Under the pieces are notes generated by a model. It worked only from the letters and a program-made list of their open reading frames with translations, was not told where the DNA came from and did no database searches. DNA of 64,000 bases from Flavobacterium flavigenum (lineage in GTDB: Bacteria > Bacteroidota > Bacteroidia > Flavobacteriales > Flavobacteriaceae). Of this stretch, positions 19,801 through 27,624 are shown one piece after another (position 1 is the first letter of the stretch; every line of letters starts with the position of its first letter). A program made the translations under genes and the position numbers. The stretch covers positions 930,001-994,000 of the forward strand of contig NZ_CP114285.2 of the NCBI RefSeq assembly GCF_027111255.2, in the 5' to 3' direction.

Positions 19801-21253
19801 TAATAATTTCCCCAAATGCAGCACTCGTTCTAATTTTAGAAGCCGACTGAAAAACTTCTTCGTCCATTTCTTCCTGTGTCAGACTTCTCATTGTTTTTCG
19901 CATTCCTAAATGGTGCAATGTTGCTTCTACAACAATTACAGCTCCATCGACAATAAGTCCGAAATCAATCGCTCCAAGTGACATTAAATTGGCACTTACA
20001 CCAAAAACATTCATCATTGCCAAAGCAAATAGCATTGCTAACGGAATCGCTGAGGCAACAATTAAACCTGCCCTCAGATTTCCTAAAAATAAGACCAAAA
20101 CAAAAATCACAATCAGAGCTCCTTCAACAAGGTTTTTCTCTACGGTACTGATCGCTCTTCCCACCAAATCGGTACGATCGAGAAAAGGTTCGATTGTGAC
20201 ATCATCCGGAAGCGATTTCTGAATAGTAGGCAGTTTTTCTTTGATTCGTTTTACGACTTCATTACTATTTTCACCTTTTAGCATCAGGACTACTCCACCC
20301 ACGGCATCAACTTCTCCGTTATACGTTAAAGCTCCGTAACGAACTGCTTTTCCAAATCTAACTTCGGCGACATCACTCACATAAATTGGTGCAGCTCCGG
20401 TATTTTTTACCACGATCTTTTTTACATCATCCAATGAAGTAACAAGACCTATTCCTCTGATAAAATAAGCGTTAGGTTTTTTGTCAATGTAGGCTCCTCC
20501 GGTATTCTGATTGTTTTTCTCAAGTGCGGTGAAAATGTCAGGAATACTTACTCCCATTGCTTTTAACCTGTCGGGATTAACGGCAACTTCATACTGTTTC
20601 AATTCACCACCGAAACTGTTTACCTCTGCAATTCCGGGTGTCCCGTACAATTGCCTGGCTACAATCCAGTCCTGCATCGTGCGAAGATCTTTTGCATTAT
20701 ATTTATGCTTGCTTCCTTTTTTAGGGTGAATAATATACTGATACACTTCTCCGAGACCCGTACTTACTGGAGCCATTTTTGGTGTGCCGGCGCCTGGGGG
20801 AATTTGATCCTGTGCTTCCTTTAGCCTTTCATTAATAAGCTGTCTGGCAAAATAGATATCCGTTTCATCATCAAAAACCACGGTTATTACCGAAAGTCCG
20901 AATCGTGAAATACTTCTGATTTCCTGAATTTTTGGAACAGTGGCTATACTTTGCTCAATTGGAAAAGTCACTAATTGCTCCACTTCCTGTCCCGCAAGTG
21001 TTGGACAGCTTGTAAAAATCTGAACCTGATTGTTTGTGATGTCAGGTACGGCATCAATGGATAATTTAGTTGCGCTCCATACGCCCCAAATTATCAAAAG
21101 CAAAGTCATTAAACCAATAACGATTTTGTTCTTTATACTGAATTTGATTATATTATCTAACACAATGTAATTTGTTTTACGCTTAGAAAATAGTCTGTTC
21201 CACCCAAAAGTGGCGAAAATAGAAATGTGCGCTAACAGATTGCATGACTGCAA
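16847..21253 (-). CDS. CzcA-type heavy-metal RND pump fused to a CzcC/TolC-like channel
   Basis: The reading frame encodes 1468 residues. Residues about 31-1070 are a CzcA-type RND antiporter. The proton-relay helix reads DFGLIVDGAVIVVEAT with D430, D436 and E443, the same spacing as the essential Asp/Asp/Glu of CzcA, which points to Zn/Co/Cd rather than Cu/Ag. Residues 1071-1468 are an outer-membrane efflux protein that still keeps its own signal peptide (MGNTTIIILLCLAGLGSANAQ). Such fusions are known in Bacteroidota. The first 30 residues look non-native, and family members begin at '(M)LDNIIKFSIKNK', so the true start is probably the GTG at 21163. The protein would drain metal from periplasm or cytoplasm to the outside. 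Confidence 0.92.
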   Translation of the reverse strand: MQSCNLLAHISIFATFGWNRLFSKRKTNYIVLDNIIKFSIKNKIVIGLMTLLLIIWGVWSATKLSIDAVPDITNNQVQIFTSCPTLAGQEVEQLVTFPIEQSIATVPKIQEIRSISRFGLSVITVVFDDETDIYFARQLINERLKEAQDQIPPGAGTPKMAPVSTGLGEVYQYIIHPKKGSKHKYNAKDLRTMQDWIVARQLYGTPGIAEVNSFGGELKQYEVAVNPDRLKAMGVSIPDIFTALEKNNQNTGGAYIDKKPNAYFIRGIGLVTSLDDVKKIVVKNTGAAPIYVSDVAEVRFGKAVRYGALTYNGEVDAVGGVVLMLKGENSNEVVKRIKEKLPTIQKSLPDDVTIEPFLDRTDLVGRAISTVEKNLVEGALIVIFVLVLFLGNLRAGLIVASAIPLAMLFALAMMNVFGVSANLMSLGAIDFGLIVDGAVIVVEATLHHLGMRKTMRSLTQEEMDEEVFQSASKIRTSAAFGEIIILIVYIPILTLVGVEGKMFRPMAQTVGFAIFGALILSLTYIPMMCALFLSKKPNHKENFSDKMMQKLQSVYQPLLQKVISIKYVVVGFTSFLFVIAILCFTRMGGEFIPQLQEGDYAFHCILPQGSSLKQSIETSMQASRIIKQFDEVKMVVGKTGAAEVPTDPMPPEATDLMVVLKPQKEWKSGRDYNELADAITEKLEVIPGVFFEKNQPIQMRFNELMTGIRQDVAVKIFGENIDTLSVYAKEVSKVIQNVEGATSPQVERVSGLPQINIEYDRTRIANYGLTIQDVNDVVSTAFAGKSAGQVYENERRFDLVVRLDSIHRSGIDDVSNLMIPTNTGNQIPLSQVANVNYKLGPAQISREAGKRRIVVGFNVSGRDVQSVVEDIQKKLSEKVKLPPGYYFTYGGQFENLQKANARLMIAVPVSLLLIFGLLYFTFRSFKQAILIFTAIPMSAIGGIFALMLCGMPFSISAGIGFIALFGVAVLNGIVLIGTFNQLEKEGMKDIFERVKEGTMTRLRPVLMTATVASLGFLPMAISSSAGAEVQRPLATVVIGGLITATFLTLFVLPLLYIIFNSKFNFNGKFKMGNTTIIILLCLAGLGSANAQERISMDHAVEMALKNNQQIGVNEAEIRTAGLNVKTAVDIPKTGIFAENEDLRPSDNSGILKIGISQAVAWPGLYAARKDYFNEQLKYAELNTGLLNATIKRDVRTAYYKLWYLQDKQLLYKRLDSIYTLLFKTAEVRLKAGDVAALDKIAADAKLQELKAFSDQNKKDMIVQQQQLMMLLNQNAWLLPLETPLEKADVVLSENNGAHPLLVLQEQNVKIAESNISVQKNSNMPEFSGRVFSQRLWGANDPYTGFSATASFPLFGAGYARNKVKAASAEKEVQEKSLLYQTQQMHTQKASAIAEIEKNLSLLNYYETTGLKQAEEIIKASTLSYRSGEISFAELGQFLSQAVGIRQNYLDILNQYNQSAVQFNYFNNK

Positions 21254-21325
21254 AATTAATTTACAGCATGATTTTTAGTGATTCTTAAACAAGAATCACT
21301 AACTGAAATACACATCAAAAGAAAA

Positions 21326-21649
21326 TTAAGCGAAAAATTTAGGAGGTTCCCATATACTTCCCGAGTATCTGGAAATAATCTGGCAGTCTTTTATAACTAT
21401 TTTTTTAAGGATAATAGCGGGTTGCTGAAAATTAAATTCCGGAATTTTAAAATTAAATTTAACTACCGAAACACTACAGCAAGAGCACTGGCAGAATGGT
21501 GTACAATGATCATCATGATCTTCATTATGGTTATGTGATACCTCTTTCTGATACGATATAGAATCTGCACAATTATTATAAACATCACTACACGGAACTA
21601 AAAGAAGTCCCAGGATATAGATTAATAATATTGTTGTTTTCCATTTCAT
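21326..21649 (-). CDS. Small exported Cys/His-rich protein of the metal operon
   Basis: Starting at the ATG at 21649 (the frame is open further up to 21691), this is about 107 residues. It has an N-terminal membrane/signal segment (MKWKTTILLIYILGLLLVPC), then a His/Asp/Cys cluster (SHNHNEDHDDHCTPFCQCSCC) and a hydrophobic, Phe-rich tail. It lies upstream of the CzcA-fusion gene on the same strand. Small proteins of this kind, probably DUF6660, occur ahead of RND metal pumps in Bacteroidota. A role in binding metal in the periplasm and passing it to the pump is inference from the His/Cys cluster. Confidence 0.65.
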   Translation of the reverse strand: MKWKTTILLIYILGLLLVPCSDVYNNCADSISYQKEVSHNHNEDHDDHCTPFCQCSCCSVSVVKFNFKIPEFNFQQPAIILKKIVIKDCQIISRYSGSIWEPPKFFA

Positions 21650-21824
21650 ACCAGACAAATGTATAAAAAAATTTATGCAATCAGATTGCAAAGTGATATA
21701 CTGACTACAATAGTTGACAAAGTGGTCTTTGTATGTACTTTTAAAGCAAACAAGACACTAATTAGTTAAGGATTAATAATATTGCGGTTCTACAATTAAG
21801 TTTAATTATGTAACCACTTATTCC

Positions 21825-21834
21825 AATTATATAA
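21825..21834 (+). promoter_or_regulatory. Candidate promoter element AATTATATAA with upstream GTAA
   Basis: GTAA at 21810-21813, an 11-base spacer and AATTATATAA lie 70 bases before the ATG at 21904. The same arrangement is found upstream of 30773 and 45839. This is a pattern seen by eye, not a known element. Confidence 0.3.
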
Positions 21835-21903
21835 AATAAAACAAGCTAATCCATGTAATTTTAAAATAATTAATATACTAAAGATCACTTAATAAATAAA
21901 ATC

Positions 21904-22167
21904 ATGGAAAACTTAATCAATCAGGAAAATCTTGAGGAAATCAGAGAATTTATTGAAGATAAAATTGCGGATGTGCCGGGCAGCTATATACTTATTGGTG
22001 CAATTGGCTCCTTGCTTTTATCTTCATACCTTGATAAAACGGGTAAAAAACAAGCGGCTTCTGCAATTGGAAAATTAGCTATCCCTATCATCGGAATCGG
22101 ACTTGCCAAATACAAAGATGTAATAAAATCTGAGATCGAAAATCAGTTGGAAAAAGTGCAGTCCTAA
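21904..22167 (+). CDS. Small protein of unknown function with a hydrophobic middle
   Basis: This 87-residue protein has an acidic N-terminus (ENLEEIREFIEDKI), two short hydrophobic glycine-rich segments (YILIGAIGSLLLSSYL and AIPIIGIGLAKYK) and a charged helical end (IKSEIENQLEKVQS). The segments could be short membrane helices or a buried hairpin. I do not recognise the family. It stands alone between the metal operon and a tRNA gene. A candidate promoter element lies 70 bases upstream and a rho-independent terminator follows. Start and stop are clear, and codon use looks normal, so it is likely a real gene. Confidence 0.7.
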   Translation: MENLINQENLEEIREFIEDKIADVPGSYILIGAIGSLLLSSYLDKTGKKQAASAIGKLAIPIIGIGLAKYKDVIKSEIENQLEKVQS

Positions 22168-22216
22168 AAAAATCAGCATATTTTTTCATTTTATTATTTA
22201 AGTTGTGCCCACCAAT

Positions 22217-22243
22217 AAAGCCTGAGATTCACCTCAGGCTTTT
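22217..22243 (+). terminator. Rho-independent terminator after the 87-residue gene
   Basis: A 10-base perfect stem (AAAGCCTGAG / CTCAGGCTTT) with a 6-base loop leads into a T-rich stretch. Confidence 0.85.
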
Positions 22244-22670
22244 CTATTTTAAATTATAACTCATTTAATGTATATGAGATTGTGTTTCACTATCCCACAC
22301 AATCATTCAATTATTGGGTTCTTAATCCAGATATAAATGCAGGCACATTTAATCGAATTTTTGATATCCTTTTTATTCAAAATTCTACATTGCTGCAGGT
22401 TTAATTTGAAATAAAACTTCTGGTATGAAATCAAAAACCAAACACAATTACGAAAGAAAAATCTCTCTTTATAACAATTTTAAAAAATAATTTTAAAATT
22501 ATTCGATAGCATCGTTTAACATAAAACTATGTTTGTTACTTTTTGAGAATAAGGAACAAATTATTATTAATCAAATAAATGCATCAAAAAACAATACCAT
22601 CTTTACAAATCATGATTTATTAAACTAGGATAATTTTAAAAAAAACTAACAGACTTATTAAAAAAACATC
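22244..22670. other. AT-rich intergenic stretch with no supportable gene
   Basis: Between the terminator and the tRNA promoter I see no coding frame with good composition, no repeat and no strong hairpin. Very AT-rich runs near 22480-22500 and 22630-22670 could be promoter-proximal A-tracts. Confidence 0.5.
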
Positions 22671-22700
22671 TTGTGTATTCTAAAATTAATTGTATTTTTG
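22671..22700 (+). promoter_or_regulatory. Bacteroidota-type promoter for tRNA-Glu
   Basis: TTG (22671-22673), a 19-base spacer and TATTTTTG (22693-22700) match the TTG...TAnnTTTG housekeeping consensus. Transcription would start a few bases later, about 15 bases before the mature tRNA. Confidence 0.8.
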
Positions 22701-22719
22701 CACGCGAAATAAAAAAGCA

Positions 22720-22791
22720 GGTCCGTTCGTCTATCGGTTAGGACGCCAGGTTTTCATCCTGGTAAGGGGGGTTCGATTCCCCCACGGACTA
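22720..22791 (+). tRNA. tRNA-Glu (anticodon TTC)
   Basis: This 72-base cloverleaf has acceptor strands GGTCCGT / ACGGACT (G1-T72 is a wobble pair) and discriminator A. The D arm is GTC...GAC, the anticodon stem CCAGG/CCTGG has loop TTTTCAT (anticodon TTC), and the T arm is GGGGG-TTCGATT-CCCCC. The 3' CCA is not encoded. It is a single tRNA gene with its own promoter upstream and terminator downstream. Confidence 0.97.
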
Positions 22792-22802
22792 CTTAATTAA
22801 GA

Positions 22803-22832
22803 AAAAGCTTCAGGGAAATCTGAAGCTTTTTT
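22803..22832 (+). terminator. Rho-independent terminator of tRNA-Glu
   Basis: A stem AAAGCTTCAG / CTGAAGCTTT with a short loop (GGAAAT) is followed by a T run, 12 bases after the tRNA. Confidence 0.9.
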
Positions 22833-22930
22833 CATTTTAAATAATTTCGAACTTATACGAACAAAAAATTATAAGGTGTGGAACAATGCACATTTTGAAA
22901 ATACTTTACATTAAGAGAAGCAAAGTATTT

Positions 22931-23380
22931 TTACTTCCTATCTACTGAAATCATATTTGACTTATCTTCAATTACAATTTTAACTTTATAATGCACACTT
23001 TTATCTCTGTGAAAATTGGATGATATTGTATAGATAACCGGTCCTTTTGAAAAATCCTGCTGGTCACCAATAGAGGGCGAGATACTGTATTTATTGTTGT
23101 CTAAATCGAATTGTTTTAAGCTCAGCATCAAACTCTGATGTACAGCGGGAATGGTTATTTCAATCTCCCCATACTTTTTTTCCTCTCCTTTCGCTAATTC
23201 AGGATGCACTATTTTGATTTTCATAAAAGAAACTTCAGATAAAGGAAAGCTTTTCAATTGAGCATTTTCTAATTCGGGATCAGGTCTCATTTCATTTGAA
23301 TCTTCTCCCTGGCATGATACCATCAGAAACAAACTAATAAACTGAAATACTAAAAAAAACTTGGCTGTTTGGGTTTTCAT
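22931..23380 (-). CDS. Lipoprotein of unknown function
   Basis: This 149-residue protein has a lipoprotein signal peptide (about 23 residues ending LFLMVSCQ) and an acidic stretch after the Cys (GEDSNEMRPDPELE) that resembles a surface-export signal. The rest is predicted to be mostly beta strand (SFMKIKIVHPELAKGEEKKYGEIEITIP, HYKVKIVIEDKSNMISV), like a small immunoglobulin-type or pilin-like sandwich. I do not recognise the family. It is a single gene between tRNA-Glu and a region of decayed DNA, with no partner on its strand. Confidence 0.65.
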   Translation of the reverse strand: MKTQTAKFFLVFQFISLFLMVSCQGEDSNEMRPDPELENAQLKSFPLSEVSFMKIKIVHPELAKGEEKKYGEIEITIPAVHQSLMLSLKQFDLDNNKYSISPSIGDQQDFSKGPVIYTISSNFHRDKSVHYKVKIVIEDKSNMISVDRK

Positions 23381-23722
23381 AGTTAACGGGCTTTATAGAT
23401 TTGATACAATTAGAAGCGCTATTCCGGAAATGCAATTATGTTTTTTTAGAGTAAAAAATACAAACTGATATCAGTTTAAATTGAATTGTTATGAAACCAT
23501 TGCTTTTTCATAAAATAATTATTTTGTAATCATTTACAACACAAATTAGTAAAAAAAATATTTATTTTACTACAATTTAAACCTATTTTTCTTCTATTTT
23601 TTTAAAATTTTGTGATATACTTTTCTAAAGAAAAATGAAATCATTAATCACGATTTTGATTAAACGTTTAAATCGAATCTGCATTCAAAATTTCTATCTA
23701 TACCGTAAATCTTCAAAGTTGA
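23381..23722. other. AT-rich stretch upstream of the AAA ATPase remnant
   Basis: No complete gene is visible. Towards its right end it may hold further unrecognisable remains of the AAA gene: the recognisable frame is interrupted by TGA at 23720-23722, where the parent sequence would be expected to have Lys or Arg. Confidence 0.45.
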
Positions 23723-23979
23723 AGAACTAATGTCAGGGACGCACATGATAAATATGCCAATCAGGAAGTTTCTTATTTGATGCAGCGAATTGAAAATCAT
23801 CGCGGACTAGTCATTCTGGCATCAAATATTAAAACGAATATTGCCGCGGCTTTCACCCGAAGATTTCAATCTATAATTGAATTTGAAGTACCTTCGAAGA
23901 AGAAAATAAAAACATTAGCCTCAATCACCTTCTTCAGGGAATAAAAAAAGAATATGTAAAAATGGGAAAAATGATGTAG
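23723..23979 (+). pseudogene. Remnant of an AAA-family ATPase gene
   Basis: Frame one (23723 onward) reads RTNVRDAHDKYANQEV, then SYLMQRIENHRGLVILASN and FTRRFQSIIEFEVPS. This is the end of the Walker B region, the sensor-1 Asn and the arginine-finger part of an AAA ATPase of the kind seen beside Bacteroidota contractile-injection (eCIS) genes. The frame then shifts, and a second frame gives NISLNHLLQGIKKEYVKMGK and stops at 23979, which looks like the C-terminus of the same protein. The Walker A half is missing, a stop (TGA 23720) breaks the upstream end, and material between the two pieces is deleted. NIAAAF replaces the usual NID-x-AF. This is clearly a dead gene. The eCIS link is from memory of the family, because no other such gene is in the window. 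Confidence 0.8.
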
Positions 23980-24059
23980 CCAGATATTATAAAAAAATAC
24001 ATCTGCCAATAAAATTTTTTAATGACAGATGTACTTACAAATTAAATTTCTAATAAATT

Positions 24060-24899
24060 TTATTTCATCGTATACGAAACACTATTAGCTTCACAAAGCC
24101 TAAAATATCCTAATGCAAAATCATTTGTCTCTTTAGTATTGACAATATTCCCTCTAATGTTTCCTGGTGTTGTCCCAAACGGATTTGCACTTGACGCCTC
24201 AAAAATTAAATTCATATAATTAAAAAAGTTTTTCGAAATTCCACGATGCACTATTTGAACAGTTTTTCCCGGTTTTAAATCAGTATCTGAAAATTCGTCT
24301 GTAATTTCGTTTCCGTTATAAAAATCATCATTAGACATTAAAGTATAAGGAATTTTCAAAAAATCTGTTGTAAAATACGACAGGTAAAAGTTTTGCTGAT
24401 CAGCCGGATCATCATAAAAAATAGAGAGCACCAATAAGTCAGGACCTGATATGTCAGGTCTGTATTCTTGTTCTATTTTTTTAATTGGTGTAACAGAAAT
24501 CATTTTTTCTACAGCGGTAAAACTTTTTCCCTCAACATCAACAAAAAGAGTGTACTCCATATTAAGTACTGGAATGAAGTCGTTACAAACATACGAACCC
24601 GCTTCTGTTTCTGCAAAAGTAAAAACAACACCTTCGCTGTTTTCAACACGTACCTGTGCTCCCGAAACTTTTGGCGTACTAGTATTATAATAAGGAGCCA
24701 TTTTACTTATTTTTATAGTTTGTACCTTTCCGTCAGTATCTTTATTCCAAAGGATTTCAGCATCAATTACTATCTTAGCTTCTCCTGTTTCAAGATCAAG
24801 ATTCACCACCTCTTCACAAGAAGATAACAATAAAATAAAAAGAAGACTACATAAGATTAGTACTTTACTTTTAAAATTATTTTTTACAGCTTTATTCAT
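24060..24899 (-). CDS. DUF4249-family lipoprotein paired with a TonB receptor
   Basis: The start at 24899 (MNKAVKNNFKSK) is preferred over the upstream ATG at 24929. It gives a proper lipoprotein signal peptide (LLFILLLSSC) and leaves a 4-base gap after the receptor gene. The roughly 279-residue protein is beta-rich and matches DUF4249 features: CEEVVNLDLETGEAKIVIDAEI after the Cys, then a repeated SVTPIKKI / YDDPADQQNFYLSYF pattern. DUF4249 proteins are usually encoded next to TonB-dependent receptors and are thought to be cell-surface partners. The ligand is unknown. Confidence 0.85.
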   Translation of the reverse strand: MNKAVKNNFKSKVLILCSLLFILLLSSCEEVVNLDLETGEAKIVIDAEILWNKDTDGKVQTIKISKMAPYYNTSTPKVSGAQVRVENSEGVVFTFAETEAGSYVCNDFIPVLNMEYTLFVDVEGKSFTAVEKMISVTPIKKIEQEYRPDISGPDLLVLSIFYDDPADQQNFYLSYFTTDFLKIPYTLMSNDDFYNGNEITDEFSDTDLKPGKTVQIVHRGISKNFFNYMNLIFEASSANPFGTTPGNIRGNIVNTKETNDFALGYFRLCEANSVSYTMK

Positions 24900-24903
24900 A
24901 TTG

Positions 24904-27522
24904 TTAAAATTTAAAATTATAAGAAACACCTGGAACCAATCCGTAAATAGATAGTTTTTTTGTCTCGTTTACTCCTGTATCCTCATTTGTTTGAAATGTA
25001 ATAGAAGCGGCATTTTTTCTGTTATAGATATTATAGATACTAAAAACCCAATAGCTTTGCCATCCTTTCTTTTTATCCGGTTTTGGCGTGTAAGTTGCTG
25101 CTAAGTCTAAGTGATGATAAAGTGGAAGTCGGTTTCCATTTCGTAATGAAAAATTAGGCACGTTAAAACCGCCAAATTCATAATATCCGTTTGCATAGGT
25201 CACAGGCTGACCCGATTGCAATGAAAAATTAGCATTATAAGACCACTTTGCACTTCGTTCATAAGTAGCGACAACGCTTAAGCTATGCAATTTATCATAT
25301 CCTGATAAATACCAGTTGCCATTTGCAATTCCGGGTTCTTCCGGAGTTCTTCCCGGAGTTTTTTGTTCTGCTCTTGACAAGGTATAAGAAACCCAACCGT
25401 TAAATCGACCAGTATTTTTTCTGAATAATAATTCCATACCATACGATCGGGCTTTACCACTCAAGATTACCTGTTCTATATTGTTGTTTGCTAATAAATT
25501 GGCGCCATCTACATAATCAATACGATTTTGAATCTTTTTATAAAATAATTCTCCCTCAAAAGAATAATCACGGTCTTTTATATTCTGAAAATACCCTATC
25601 GCATATTGATCCAGTAATTGCGGTTTCATAAAAGGTCCGCTTGGTGTCCAGAGATTCATTGGCAAAGGCGATTGCGTGTTAGACAACATGTGAATGTATT
25701 GTGCCATTCTGTTATAACTTGCTTTTATAGATGCATCTTCGCTAAAAGTGTATGATAATGCCGCACGAGGTTCAAAATTATCAAATTTACTTATGATTTC
25801 GCCTCTTTTATAAGATATTGTTCCGGTTGGAGCACCCTCTTCATAAATATTGTATTTTGGATTGTACACGACTGATTGTCCATTGTCGTAAGTACTTATT
25901 TCCTCGTTTCCTAAACGATAGAACATACTATAGCGAAGTCCGTATCGGAGATTTAGTTTCTCTGTAATCTGATGTTCAAAGTCTAAGTAAGCAGCAGATT
26001 CTAAAGAGTATTTTCTATCCAGTTGTTGGTAATTGTACTGTGAATCTGAGCTTGAAGGCCGGACTGTTCCGGGATTAAAATTATAATAAGTACCTTCAAC
26101 TCCGTAGTTGAGTTTAAAATTTGGATTAACGGATTGAATCCAATTGTATTTTAAACCATAGGTTTGAACCATGTTTTTCCATTTGAACTCCTGAATATCG
26201 AGGTTAAGATTAAATTTATAATCACTATAGAAAACAGCTAAGTTGGTGTTTAAGTTATCTGAGAATCTATGCTTCCAGTTGAAAATACCCATCGTATTTC
26301 CAAATTGAATGTCTACCAGATTGTTTAGGCGAATAACGTCATTTCCTAAATAACCAGAAAAGCTAACTGTATTATTCTCGTTAAGGCGATAATTAAATTT
26401 AGCGTTAAGATCATAAAAACTAATGCCAGCCCTGAGATCTGTTAATTTTAAAAACAAATTTGCATAAGTAGTACGCCCACCAATTATAAAAGAGCCCTTG
26501 CCTTTTTTTATGGGGCCTTGTACTAAAAGACGGCTGGAGATCAAACCGATTCCTCCGTTAACTTTATAATTTTCAATATCTCCTGTTTGTTGATTTACAT
26601 CAAGAACAGAGGAAACTCTTCCTCCAAACTTAGATGGAATGCCACCTTTATACAAATCCATTCCGTTAATCATATCAGCATTAAAAACAGAGAAAAAACC
26701 AAACATATGCGAATCTCCAAAGACAGGAGCGCCATCCAGTAAAATAAGATTCTGGTCTGCTGCGCCACCACGAACATTAAAGCCAGAAGAAGCTTCGCCG
26801 GCATTAGTTACTCCAGGCAATGTCAATAATGATTTTAAAGGATCCGGCTCTCCCATAGCAGCCGGAATTCTTTTAATTTCTTCCATTGTAAGTTTATTGA
26901 CACTCATCTGGGTATTTCTCACATCAACTGCTTTTGAGTTGGTAATAATCACCTGTTCCAGCTGCTGACTGTCAGCATTCATAATAAAGTTTATTCTTTC
27001 ATCGTCAGAAATTGTTATTAGCTTTTCTCCATTTTTAAAGCCAACATAACTCACGATAACCGTATAAGTCCCTTTATTCAATTCTAATGAAAACATTCCG
27101 TTTCCATCTGTTGTAACACCTGTTTCCAGTTCTTTAATAAAAATATTGGCGCCAATAACAGGCTCTTTATTCTCATCTAAAACCTGTCCGGTTAACTTGC
27201 TTTTTTTTTTGGCCGTAGCGGGTTTACTATTTTTTTGCTTTACGAAAATATTATTGCCGACAATAGAAAACTGAATGGAATTGTTTTTGTTAAGCTCATT
27301 AATAAGTGCTTTTATTTCGATATTTTTATAAGTATGTTTTTGATCGAAATACTTTTGACTGGTATTAATCTGATCTGTAAAAGCAAACTTAAAATCTGTT
27401 TGGCTCTCAATTTGCTTAAAGACTTCTTTTAATGTCATATTTTGATCTACTGTTACTGTAATTGTTTGGGAGTAGATACATAAACTGAATAAAAAAAAGC
27501 ACGTTGAAATTATATGCTTCAT
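24904..27522 (-). CDS. TonB-dependent receptor with STN signalling domain
   Basis: This 872-residue outer-membrane receptor starts with a signal peptide (MKHIISTCFFLFSLCIYSQ). An STN domain follows at residues about 20-78 (TLKEVFKQIESQTDFKF, NNIFVKQK), which passes a signal to a FecR protein. Next come a carboxypeptidase-like beta domain (about 88-165, LTGQVLDENKEPVIGANIFI), the plug (GEASSGFNVRGGAADQNLIL) and a barrel ending VPGVSYNFKF. With the upstream FecR and sigma genes this forms a transport-coupled sensing unit. The substrate could be an iron complex or another scarce nutrient; the sequence does not tell. Confidence 0.95.
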   Translation of the reverse strand: MKHIISTCFFLFSLCIYSQTITVTVDQNMTLKEVFKQIESQTDFKFAFTDQINTSQKYFDQKHTYKNIEIKALINELNKNNSIQFSIVGNNIFVKQKNSKPATAKKKSKLTGQVLDENKEPVIGANIFIKELETGVTTDGNGMFSLELNKGTYTVIVSYVGFKNGEKLITISDDERINFIMNADSQQLEQVIITNSKAVDVRNTQMSVNKLTMEEIKRIPAAMGEPDPLKSLLTLPGVTNAGEASSGFNVRGGAADQNLILLDGAPVFGDSHMFGFFSVFNADMINGMDLYKGGIPSKFGGRVSSVLDVNQQTGDIENYKVNGGIGLISSRLLVQGPIKKGKGSFIIGGRTTYANLFLKLTDLRAGISFYDLNAKFNYRLNENNTVSFSGYLGNDVIRLNNLVDIQFGNTMGIFNWKHRFSDNLNTNLAVFYSDYKFNLNLDIQEFKWKNMVQTYGLKYNWIQSVNPNFKLNYGVEGTYYNFNPGTVRPSSSDSQYNYQQLDRKYSLESAAYLDFEHQITEKLNLRYGLRYSMFYRLGNEEISTYDNGQSVVYNPKYNIYEEGAPTGTISYKRGEIISKFDNFEPRAALSYTFSEDASIKASYNRMAQYIHMLSNTQSPLPMNLWTPSGPFMKPQLLDQYAIGYFQNIKDRDYSFEGELFYKKIQNRIDYVDGANLLANNNIEQVILSGKARSYGMELLFRKNTGRFNGWVSYTLSRAEQKTPGRTPEEPGIANGNWYLSGYDKLHSLSVVATYERSAKWSYNANFSLQSGQPVTYANGYYEFGGFNVPNFSLRNGNRLPLYHHLDLAATYTPKPDKKKGWQSYWVFSIYNIYNRKNAASITFQTNEDTGVNETKKLSIYGLVPGVSYNFKF

Positions 27523-27624
27523 GAATTTTTGTATTTTTGAATTATTATTAAATGGGACAGCTCTATACTGCCCTGATTATGAGGAGGATGTTTAGTTTCG
27601 CGGCTAGTGCATCCTTTTTCTTTT

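Noticed and set aside
22720..24059. Genomic island integrated at tRNA-Glu
   Set aside because: No integrase, and no second copy of the tRNA 3' end was seen in the window. The nearby AAA remnant alone is not enough.
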